From NCBI RefSeq assembly GCF_009695765.1, contig NZ_VUNI01000005.1:62001-126000 (forward strand): DNA of 64,000 nt, given 5' to 3'. How positions within the stretch are numbered: position 1 is the first letter of the stretch; every line of letters begins with the position of its first letter. Of this stretch, positions 45,357 through 53,450 are shown piece by piece. Under the pieces are notes generated by a model. The model did no database searches and was not told where the DNA came from. It saw only the letters and a program-made list of their open reading frames with translations. The stretch comes from Roseburia porci. Lineage in GTDB: Bacteria; Bacillota; Clostridia; Lachnospirales; Lachnospiraceae. A program made the position numbers and the translations under genes.

Positions 45357-48005
45357 TTATTTCATTTGTGCAAGACGTTCTTCCACCTGAGCCATCATTT
45401 GCTCATATTTTGCAAGTTTGTCTTTTTCTTCCTGCACTTTTTCCGGTTTTGCATTATTGAGGAACTTCTCATTTGAGAGCATTCCTCTGGAGCGTGCAAG
45501 CTCCTTTGTAAGTTTGTCTTTTTCTTTGTTCAGACGTTCTTTTTCTTTTTCAAAATCAACCAGATCTTCTAATGGCAGGTACAGTACTGCGCCTGGAATC
45601 ACAACCGAAACAGCGTCCTCACCGATTCCGCTCTTATCTGCCTGAACCGTGATCTCACTTGCAGATGCAAGATTTACATATACTTCTTTGTTCTCATCAA
45701 AAATCTTGCGAACCTGTGCATCCTCAGATGTAATGAAAAGTTTCGCTTTTCTTGATGGTGGAACATCCATCTCGGTACGGACATTACGGATGCCTTTTAC
45801 AAGATCCTTACAATGCTCAATTACAGCCTCATCCTCCGGGAAGTTCCACTCTTCTTTGTATTCCGGCCACTTTGAAAGCATGATTGTCTCTTCTTCACTC
45901 TGAAGTGTGCAGAAAATCTCCTCGGTAATAAACGGCATATATGGATGTAACAGTTTTAATGCCTCTGTCAGAACGGTCTTTAATGTCCAAAGTGCGGCAT
46001 TTGCAGATTCCGGATTTTCTTCTTTCTTATAGGTACGGACTTTTGCGATCTCAATATACCAGTCACAGAACTCATCCCAGATAAAGTCATAAACTTTCTG
46101 AACTGCAATACCAAGTTCAAATTTATCCATATTCTCAGTTGCATCTTTTGCAAGTGTATTCACTTTGGAAAGAATCCATTTATCTGCTGGTCTGAGTTCA
46201 TCCAGTGATGGCTCGGTTACTTCCATTCCATCCAGATTCATCATGATAAAACGGGAAGCATTCCATACTTTATTTGCGAAGTTTCTGGATGCTTCGACAC
46301 GCTCCCAGTAGAAACGCATATCATTTCCCGGTGCATTTCCTGTGATCAGAGTCAGACGAAGTGCATCTGCGCCATACTTGTCAATAACCTCTAACGGATC
46401 AATACCATTTCCAAGGGATTTACTCATCTTACGTCCCTGTGAATCACGAACAAGTCCGTGGAATAATACAGTATGGAACGGCGCTTTGCCCATCTGCTCA
46501 TATCCTGAGAAGATCATACGGATTACCCAGAAGAAAATAATATCATATCCGGTTACCAGAACATCATTTGGATAGAAATAATCCAGATCTTCTGTCTTGT
46601 CCGGCCAGCCAAGTGTTGAAAATGGCCAGAGTGCAGATGAGAACCAGGTATCCAGTGTATCCGGATCCTGTGTCATATGTTTGCATCCACATTTTGGACA
46701 TACATCCGGTTTTTCAAGAGCAACTACCATCTCTCCGCATTCATCACAATAATATGCCGGAATACGGTGTCCCCACCAGAGCTGACGGCTGATACACCAG
46801 TCTCGGATGTTATCTGTCCAGTTGAAATAAGTCTTGTCCATACGTTTTGGAAGGAGTTCAATCTCCCCATTCTTTACAGCTTCTACTGCCGGTTTGATCA
46901 TCTCATCCATCTTAACGAACCACTGCTGTTTTACCATTGGCTCAACTGTTGTTCCACAACGGTCGTGTGTACCAACGTTATGAGAATGTGGTACCACTTT
47001 TACGAGCAGTCCCTGTGCATCCAGATCTGCTACTAACTGTTTACGGCATTCGTAGCGGTCCATGCCCTCATATTTTCCAGCATAATGATTCATTGTGGCA
47101 TCATCGTTGATAACCGTGATTTCTTCCAGATTGTGACGTTTTCCGACCTCAAAGTCGTTCGGGTCATGCGCCGGTGTGATCTTTACACATCCTGTACCGA
47201 ATTCTTTATCTACGTAAGAATCCGCAATAACCGGGATCTCACGATCTGTCATCGGAAGCTTTAATGTTTTTCCGATGATGTCCTGATATCTCTCATCATC
47301 CGGGTTCACAGCAACTGCGGTATCTCCGAAAAGTGTTTCCGGACGTGTTGTTGCAATTTCGACAAATCTTCCTTCTTCTCCAACAACCGGATAATTAATA
47401 TGCCAGAAAAATCCATCCTGTTCCTCATGGATTACTTCTGCATCAGATATAGAAGTTTTGCAGACCGGACACCAGTTTACAATACGGGAGCCTTTGTATA
47501 TCCATCCTTTTTCGTATAATTTGATAAATACCTGCTGGACAGCCTTTGAACAGCCTTCATCCATGGTAAAGCGTTCTCTCTGCCAGTCAGCAGAAGATCC
47601 CATCTTCTTTAACTGTTTGATGATACGTCCGCCGTATTCTTCTCTCCACTCCCAGCATTTATCCAGGAACCCATCACGGCCAAGATCATGTTTGTCTATT
47701 CCCTGTTTCTTGAGGGACTGGATTACTTTTACCTCTGTCGCAATGGATGCGTGGTCGGTACCAGGCTGCCATAAAGCATTGTATCCCTGCATTCTCTTAT
47801 AACGAATCAGAATATCCTGCATGGTATTATCCAGTGCATGTCCCATGTGAAGCTGACCTGTAATATTTGGTGGCGGCATCACAATCGTAAACGGTTTTTT
47901 ACTGCGGTCTACTTCTGCGTGAAAATAGCCATTGTCTTCCCACTTTTTGTAAAGACGATCTTCAATATCTTTCGGATCATAAGTTTTTGATAATTCTTTG
48001 CTCAT
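45357..48005 (-). CDS. valS: Valyl-tRNA synthetase
   Basis: 882 residues, class Ia. Seen: MPPPNITGQLHMGHALDNT (HIGH-type motif), the CP1 editing domain (about 160-390), a zinc-binding pair CDECGE and CPKCGCKH, KMSKSLGNGIDP and the C-terminal coiled-coil arm. Start ATG 48005 with AGGAAG; the frame opens 16 codons earlier inside the T-box terminator. It is controlled by a T-box riboswitch. Confidence 0.97.
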   Translation of the reverse strand: MSKELSKTYDPKDIEDRLYKKWEDNGYFHAEVDRSKKPFTIVMPPPNITGQLHMGHALDNTMQDILIRYKRMQGYNALWQPGTDHASIATEVKVIQSLKKQGIDKHDLGRDGFLDKCWEWREEYGGRIIKQLKKMGSSADWQRERFTMDEGCSKAVQQVFIKLYEKGWIYKGSRIVNWCPVCKTSISDAEVIHEEQDGFFWHINYPVVGEEGRFVEIATTRPETLFGDTAVAVNPDDERYQDIIGKTLKLPMTDREIPVIADSYVDKEFGTGCVKITPAHDPNDFEVGKRHNLEEITVINDDATMNHYAGKYEGMDRYECRKQLVADLDAQGLLVKVVPHSHNVGTHDRCGTTVEPMVKQQWFVKMDEMIKPAVEAVKNGEIELLPKRMDKTYFNWTDNIRDWCISRQLWWGHRIPAYYCDECGEMVVALEKPDVCPKCGCKHMTQDPDTLDTWFSSALWPFSTLGWPDKTEDLDYFYPNDVLVTGYDIIFFWVIRMIFSGYEQMGKAPFHTVLFHGLVRDSQGRKMSKSLGNGIDPLEVIDKYGADALRLTLITGNAPGNDMRFYWERVEASRNFANKVWNASRFIMMNLDGMEVTEPSLDELRPADKWILSKVNTLAKDATENMDKFELGIAVQKVYDFIWDEFCDWYIEIAKVRTYKKEENPESANAALWTLKTVLTEALKLLHPYMPFITEEIFCTLQSEEETIMLSKWPEYKEEWNFPEDEAVIEHCKDLVKGIRNVRTEMDVPPSRKAKLFITSEDAQVRKIFDENKEVYVNLASASEITVQADKSGIGEDAVSVVIPGAVLYLPLEDLVDFEKEKERLNKEKDKLTKELARSRGMLSNEKFLNNAKPEKVQEEKDKLAKYEQMMAQVEERLAQMK

Positions 48006-48021
48006 TTTTCTTCCTTTCTCA

Positions 48022-48303
48022 TAAAACAAAAAGCCCTTTATGTCCGAAAACATAAAGGGCGAATTAACGCGGTACCACCTTTGTTCATGTCAGGGAAATC
48101 TCCCGAACACCTCTTGTCCGTTAACGGGGACGAAGCGTGGCTGTTTACTGACCAGTTCATCTGACGTTCAAAAGCCCGGTTCAAAAGCTACCTTCCACAA
48201 TCTCGTCCCAAAAATACCTTACAGCCGGCTTCTCTGAAGCTCGGGTATTCCTCTCTGATAGGAATCCTTTGTGTACTCCTCTTTCTCACTACCTTTTCAT
48301 ATC
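48022..48303 (-). promoter_or_regulatory. T-box riboswitch controlling valS
   Basis: Minus-strand leader of about 280 nt. The T-box sequence GGTGGTACCGCG is at 48068-48079. The terminator GCCCTTTATG/CATAAAGGGC with a T tract spans 48022-48060. Stem I shows AGAGAG-type features and TTTGAAC-GTC-A, where GUC (48163-48165) is the probable valine specifier. Uncharged tRNA-Val should stabilise the antiterminator and allow valS transcription. The exact specifier codon is a tentative reading. Confidence 0.93.
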
Positions 48304-48309
48304 TTTTTC

Positions 48310-48338
48310 ATCATACGAGTAACCGCTCATTTTGTCAA
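48310..48338 (-). promoter_or_regulatory. valS promoter overlapping the TetR stop codon
   Basis: Perfect TTGACA (48333-48338), 17-bp spacer, TATGAT (48310-48315). The -35 box covers the stop codon of the upstream TetR gene (48335-48337). Confidence 0.88.
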
Positions 48339-48982
48339 GCCTTATTCAGCGCTTTCAGCATTCCATCATATACGAATTCCTTTGCTGCCTTTTGATCCAT
48401 TTTCATCTGAAAACGACCAGCCTCCGGAGATACCGTAAACAAAAACTGTGCGATCAGACCAGCCATCGCAAGACGCCTTTTTACCGGATCACGTTCCGTA
48501 TAAAGCCCCTCTTTATAGCCGAGTTCCATCAGGGTATTCCCGTTTTCAAGCAGGTACTCTTCCATCTTTTTCATAATTTCTTCCGGAATGCTCTGCTGCA
48601 CCGTCTCACAGAAATCCGCATTCCCGGAACTGATCTGTAACATATGACGGAATGAAAAATTATATCCGGAATTCTCATCCAGCCAGTCCAGAAGGCAGAA
48701 TATCTTCTTACGGAATCCATCCTGTTTCTGTAATTCCTCTTCCAGATCCGAAAGTCTGGTCTTATACTCATACAAAAGTGCAAGTGTCAGAAGTTCCTCT
48801 TTTGAAGAAAAATACTCGTATGCCGTACCTTTTCCGATTCCGGCCCTTGTTGTAATATCTGAAACCTTAATTGTACTAAGATCAGCATTATCCTGTATCA
48901 GTTCGATCACAGCCTGAAACATCCGTCCGACTTTCTCCGGTGGCTCTGCAAATGACCGGATGTTAAAACTTTCTCCTGCCAT
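48335..48982 (-). CDS. TetR-family regulator of the RND exporter
   Basis: 215 residues. N-terminal HTH (about residues 18-65: VIELIQDNADLSTIKVSDITTRAGIGKGTAYEYFSSKEELL) and a helical ligand domain. Its ATG overlaps the stop of the RND gene (TAATG), so the two are co-translated. It probably represses the operon through the palindrome at 52823-52840. Confidence 0.9.
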   Translation of the reverse strand: MAGESFNIRSFAEPPEKVGRMFQAVIELIQDNADLSTIKVSDITTRAGIGKGTAYEYFSSKEELLTLALLYEYKTRLSDLEEELQKQDGFRKKIFCLLDWLDENSGYNFSFRHMLQISSGNADFCETVQQSIPEEIMKKMEEYLLENGNTLMELGYKEGLYTERDPVKRRLAMAGLIAQFLFTVSPEAGRFQMKMDQKAAKEFVYDGMLKALNKA

Positions 48983-51900
48983 TATAATTCTTCCTCCACC
49001 ATACTCTTTTCTTTATGGAATGCATCATAAATACATGGGACAACTACCAGCGTCAGAAGTGTTCCGTACACCATACCTCCGATCATCGTAATTGCCATCG
49101 GCTGCATCATTTCTGATCCGGATCCGATTCCCATTGCCATCGTCATCATGGAAATAATCGTCGTCATCGCCGTCATAAGGATCGGGCGCAGACGTGTTTT
49201 TCCGGCATCCACAATTGCTTCTTTCTTGGATACACCTTCTCTTCTCGCCTGATTGATATAGTCGATCAAGACGATACCATTATTTACGATCAGACCCGCC
49301 AGCATGATAAATCCAAGCATCGATACCACACCGATCTCATGTCCTGTGAAGAACAGGGCGAAAAATCCTCCAGTAAATGCAAGCGGAATCGTAAACATAA
49401 TAATAAACGGTGACGTAAAGGACTGGAACTGCGCAACCATGATCAGGTAAATAAAGATGACCGCAAGCACCAGCATAAGGATCAGCTGACTCATTGCATC
49501 ATGAATGGTCTCATCTTCTCCGGTCATTTCAATAGAATAACCATCCGGCACATCAATACTCTTTAATCCGTCTTTGATTGCATTGCTGACAAGCGTAACA
49601 TTATGATCATCGTCAACCCCTGCGGATACGGTAATATAGCGTGTCTGCGCATCACGGGTGATCGTGCTGAGTGTCGTGTTATCCTCAAAGCTGCAGATAT
49701 CACTTAATGCAACTTCTGTATCATTGCCCTGCTGATCTGTATACGTAAAACTCAGATTTTTAATATCATCGAGTGTTGTGTCTGCCTGATCTTCTGTCTG
49801 TACATAAACTTCATAATCCTTCAGATCTGTAGAGATCGTTGTTGCAGATTTGCTGTCCGCCATCTCCCCGTATACAAGCTGATATACCTGTGCCACCGTA
49901 TATCCATATTCGGCAGCCTTTTCCTTATCGACGGTAATCGTAAACTGTGGTGTAACATCGTCCAGTCCGTCATCAACATCTGTCGTTCCCTCTGTATTCT
50001 TTACAACATCAGCTACCTGTGTGGCAAGCTCCTGCAGCTTATCGATATCATCACCCTTGATCTGTACCGACAGACCACTTGCAAAATAGGAAGACATATC
50101 CATTGCCGATGCCTCTGCGTCCACATCTACATCCATATCGCTGGTACGGTCTGTAATCTCCTGTGCAACCTCTTCTCCGGTCACATCCGAATCTTCATCC
50201 AGAATGATGTACATCGTAACACTGTCGGTGTTTCCTCCCATCATGCTCATTGTACTGTTTCCTCCAGCCATTGCACCAATCGTCTCGATACCGTCAATGT
50301 CAGAAATGCGGCTTATCACATCATCGGATGCTTTTGTCAGCTCATCAAATGTCAGTTTTTCATCATCCTTTGCTTTGATGGTTACCGACATCTGATCTGA
50401 GTCCATATTCATGTCCATAAATGTAAAGCCTTTGGAAACAGACGCTGCTGCGCTGACTGCCAGAAGTCCGATTGCAACAATGAATACAACCGGTTTAAAT
50501 CTCAGACACAACGCCAGAAATCTTCCATATCCATCACGGATCCGGTCAAAAAGCGGATGTTTGATCTCTTTTGTCTTCTTCAGAAGTACAGACCCCATCG
50601 CCGGAACAAAGGTCAGTGCAACGATCAGACTTGCCGTAAGAGTAAACAGAATCGTAAGTGCGATATCCACAAACAACTGTCTCGTAATTCCTTCGGTAAA
50701 CACGATCGGTGCATATACACTGACTGTTGTAAGTGTGGATGCAATAATTGCTCCGGTTACCTGTCCAGCTCCCTGTACCGCTGCCTGCCGGATTGACATG
50801 CCCTCTCCTCTTAACCGGTAGATATTCTCGATTACAACGATCGAGTTATCCACAAGCATACCGATTCCAAGCGCAAGGCCCGACATGGATATGATATTCA
50901 AAGTAATGCCTGTAAAATACATAAGCACGACTGCAAAAATAACGGAAAGCGGGATGGAACATGCAATTACAAGTGTCGGTTTGATGTCTTTCAGGAAAAG
51001 TAAAAGTACAACGACCGCAAGCAACGCACCAAAGATCATATTCTCCATAACATTTTTTACGATCATATCAATATAGATTCCCTGATTCATCAGCACGGAA
51101 AAATGCAGATCTGTGTTGGATGATTCCAGTGAATCAAACTTATCCAGAATTCGGTCTGTTACATCTCCTGTGGAATATCCCGTCTGTTTTTCCATGGATA
51201 ACATAATTCCCGGATTACCATTGATCACCGCGTAAGATTCATCCGAATTATCCGCAATCTCCACATCTGCCACATCAGAAAGATGAATCGGATCAATACC
51301 ATCCATATGCATATCCATCAGCACCAGATTCTCAAGATCATCAACGGAGGTAACAGCCTCTCCAACACGGACCAGATAACTGGTATCACCATCCTGTGCG
51401 TATCCTGCCGGCATATCAAAATTCTGTGCAGTCAGTATTCCGGAAAGTGTGTCGACCGTAAGCACGCTATTTAAATCTGCTGCATCCAGTGCACTGTCTT
51501 TGTTGGAATCCAGTGTTTTTTGCGCATCATCCAAAGACGCTGCCGCTGTTGCAAGATCTGCGGATGCGCTGCTTGACTGTAATGCTCCAAGTACAGCATT
51601 ATAATTCAACGTATCCATGGCATCTTCCAGTGCAACCTGACCGGACTCCACCTGATCTAACGCTGCCTGAAGTGTTGCAATACCGGTCTTCATCTGTGTC
51701 AGCATATTGGCTACCTGCCCCTTTGCTGCATTCAGATCTGTATAATTATTTACCGTAATCCCCATTGCCTGAAGCCCGGAAAACTGCTTTGCAATCTCTG
51801 TATTTGCTGCATTCAGTTGTTCTTTATAACTGTCGATCTGTGTCTGAAGCTGCTGCATAAGCTCTGTATTCTGAAGCTGCGCAGCCTCTGCAAGTGATTT

Positions 51901-52800
51901 TTCAATCGTCTGGATTCCCTGGTCCATCACTGCCAGCTGTGTATATGAATCTGATTGCGTAAACTCATTAATTCCGTCATACACCTGCTCTAACATGTCT
52001 TTTTGGGAATTGAGTTCCTCCAGCTTTGAAGTAAGATCTGATTTGGTCTGATACAGTGTATTTTTCTGATCAGTGATCTGTCCGGCAGCATCTGTAATCT
52101 GATCGGCTCCGCTTTGAATTGCGGCTTTTCCACTCTCGATCTGTGCCTTTCCATCATCAATCTGCGCCTGCGCTTCTGTAAACTGTGCATTAATCGCATC
52201 CTGTATCTTCTGATTCAGGGCATCAATCTTCTCCTGATTGAGTGTAACCTTGATGTTTTCCTCGATTGCACCGGTTGTTGAAACGGAAGCAACTCCTTCG
52301 ATACTTTCCAACTGTGGGGATAACTCATTCGCCACATAATCCGATATTTCCGATGCACTCATTCCGTCCACGTCTACCGCAGCCGTAAGTACCGGCATCA
52401 TATCCGGATCGATCTGCATAATCATAGGCGTTCCAATGCTGTCTGACCAGTTTCCTTTTAACTGATCGATTGTCTGCTGGATCTCAATCATAATCGAATC
52501 CATGTTGGCATTCTGTTCATACTCAAGAACAACGATCGAATAACTGTTATACGACGTTGAAGTAATATTCTTGATATTGGATGTGGTTGCCATCGACGAC
52601 TCGATCGGAGCAGTTACCTCTGACTCTACCTTCTCCGGACTTGCACCGACATCTGTCGTAATAATGAGCGCATATGGAAAACTCATATTCGGCAGAAGAT
52701 CCGTCGTCATTTTGGAAAGTGATACAATTCCCAGAACAATAACTAAGATCACGCCCACAAGCACGGTATACGGCTTTTTTACACTGTACTTTGAAATCAT
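48982..52800 (-). CDS. RND-family exporter (AcrB/HAE-type) with long coiled-coil insertion
   Basis: 1272 residues against ~1030-1050 for typical AcrB-type pumps. Twelve membrane spans are visible with the usual pattern, including the proton-relay region in GLALGIGMLVDNSIVVIENIYR (span 4) and the matching GFIMLAGLIVNNGIVLIDYINQARREG. The extra length lies in the first extracellular loop: residues about 195-470 are Gln/Ala/Asp-rich heptad-like helices. No membrane-fusion protein or outer-membrane channel gene is adjacent, consistent with a Gram-positive RND. Substrate unknown. Confidence 0.9.
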   Translation of the reverse strand: MISKYSVKKPYTVLVGVILVIVLGIVSLSKMTTDLLPNMSFPYALIITTDVGASPEKVESEVTAPIESSMATTSNIKNITSTSYNSYSIVVLEYEQNANMDSIMIEIQQTIDQLKGNWSDSIGTPMIMQIDPDMMPVLTAAVDVDGMSASEISDYVANELSPQLESIEGVASVSTTGAIEENIKVTLNQEKIDALNQKIQDAINAQFTEAQAQIDDGKAQIESGKAAIQSGADQITDAAGQITDQKNTLYQTKSDLTSKLEELNSQKDMLEQVYDGINEFTQSDSYTQLAVMDQGIQTIEKSLAEAAQLQNTELMQQLQTQIDSYKEQLNAANTEIAKQFSGLQAMGITVNNYTDLNAAKGQVANMLTQMKTGIATLQAALDQVESGQVALEDAMDTLNYNAVLGALQSSSASADLATAAASLDDAQKTLDSNKDSALDAADLNSVLTVDTLSGILTAQNFDMPAGYAQDGDTSYLVRVGEAVTSVDDLENLVLMDMHMDGIDPIHLSDVADVEIADNSDESYAVINGNPGIMLSMEKQTGYSTGDVTDRILDKFDSLESSNTDLHFSVLMNQGIYIDMIVKNVMENMIFGALLAVVVLLLFLKDIKPTLVIACSIPLSVIFAVVLMYFTGITLNIISMSGLALGIGMLVDNSIVVIENIYRLRGEGMSIRQAAVQGAGQVTGAIIASTLTTVSVYAPIVFTEGITRQLFVDIALTILFTLTASLIVALTFVPAMGSVLLKKTKEIKHPLFDRIRDGYGRFLALCLRFKPVVFIVAIGLLAVSAAASVSKGFTFMDMNMDSDQMSVTIKAKDDEKLTFDELTKASDDVISRISDIDGIETIGAMAGGNSTMSMMGGNTDSVTMYIILDEDSDVTGEEVAQEITDRTSDMDVDVDAEASAMDMSSYFASGLSVQIKGDDIDKLQELATQVADVVKNTEGTTDVDDGLDDVTPQFTITVDKEKAAEYGYTVAQVYQLVYGEMADSKSATTISTDLKDYEVYVQTEDQADTTLDDIKNLSFTYTDQQGNDTEVALSDICSFEDNTTLSTITRDAQTRYITVSAGVDDDHNVTLVSNAIKDGLKSIDVPDGYSIEMTGEDETIHDAMSQLILMLVLAVIFIYLIMVAQFQSFTSPFIIMFTIPLAFTGGFFALFFTGHEIGVVSMLGFIMLAGLIVNNGIVLIDYINQARREGVSKKEAIVDAGKTRLRPILMTAMTTIISMMTMAMGIGSGSEMMQPMAITMIGGMVYGTLLTLVVVPCIYDAFHKEKSMVEEEL

Positions 52801-52822
52801 CTCTTTTTCCTCCCATTTTCTG

Positions 52823-52878
52823 ACTGACCAGCCGGTCAGTTATGTGTTCATTATACGCGTGCGCCCTTTAAATGCAAT
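52823..52878 (-). promoter_or_regulatory. RND operon promoter and TetR-type operator
   Basis: Perfect TATAAT (52850-52855) with a weak -35 near 52872-52877. Just downstream is ACTGACC-GGCT-GGTCAGT (52823-52840), a palindrome with perfect 7-bp arms placed where a bound TetR protein would block transcription. The ribosome site GGGAGG follows. Confidence 0.82.
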
Positions 52879-52926
52879 GAAAATTCTCTAAAGTTTATAA
52901 TTATTTAAGAATACCTTTCCTCTCTT

Positions 52927-53066
52927 CATGTGATGCAGGTACAGGTAACTCGCAGGCACACTCTCGCTGCTCATCGCTGGCAACGGTACATAAGCGACCA
53001 GGGTACGGTCGCTAAGTACCGGCCGCTCTGAAGCACCTGCGAATTACCTGTACCTGCACCACATGC
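52927..53066 (+). repeat. Long palindromic element, copy 4
   Basis: 140-bp core from CATGTGATGCAGGTACAGG to the inverted CCTGTACCTGCACCACATG. The stem differs from copies 1-3 at several positions, mostly with matching changes on the other arm. Both invariant blocks are present, and the central hairpin AGCGACC/GGTCGCT is unrelated to the other copies. A right end like the terminal repeat (AGTTTCGCAATT, 53082-53093) survives; the left end is not recognisable. Confidence 0.88.
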
Positions 53067-53143
53067 TTGACGATGTTGCGAAGTTTCGCAATTTGCTAAT
53101 TAAAACATTAAAAGCCGCCTTTTGACCCCCTGATCCTATAACG

Positions 53144-53188
53144 AAAAAAGGATACCGGAAGCAGAAATACTGCTTCCGGTATCCTTTG
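53144..53188 (-). terminator. Terminator of the 46-residue membrane-protein gene
   Basis: AAAGGATACCGGAAGCAG pairs perfectly with its complement around a five-base loop; the minus strand ends in TTTTTT. Confidence 0.92.
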
Positions 53189-53203
53189 CCATATCAATTG
53201 GCC

Positions 53204-53344
53204 TTATGATTCCTCGTCTTCATCCTTCTTCTGAACGATTGCGGATACCGCTCCGGATACAGATGCTGCAACCACAATGACCGTAATAATAATGACGATT
53301 AAAATGAAAATGAAAAACCAAATTAAAAATCCTGAATCTGTCAT
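53204..53344 (-). CDS. 46-residue single-span membrane protein
   Basis: A short N-terminus, a strongly hydrophobic helix (about residues 5-33, Ile/Val-rich) and an acidic cytoplasmic tail QKKDEDEES. ATG 53344 has GAGAGGG at the right distance; the frame opens 16 codons earlier. It has its own promoter and terminator, which supports a real gene. Function unknown. Confidence 0.7.
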   Translation of the reverse strand: MTDSGFLIWFFIFILIVIIITVIVVAASVSGAVSAIVQKKDEDEES

Positions 53345-53412
53345 GCTACCCTCTCCCAAACTATGATTTCCGAATTTCTGAAAATTATTCACCCTGTAAC
53401 TGCTTTACATAT

Positions 53413-53441
53413 AGTATATCATGTCCGATGAATGGTAGCAA
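53413..53441 (-). promoter_or_regulatory. Promoter of the 46-residue membrane-protein gene
   Basis: TTGCTA (53436-53441), 17-bp spacer, TATACT (53413-53418) on the minus strand. Confidence 0.6.
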
Positions 53442-53450
53442 TCCGAAATG

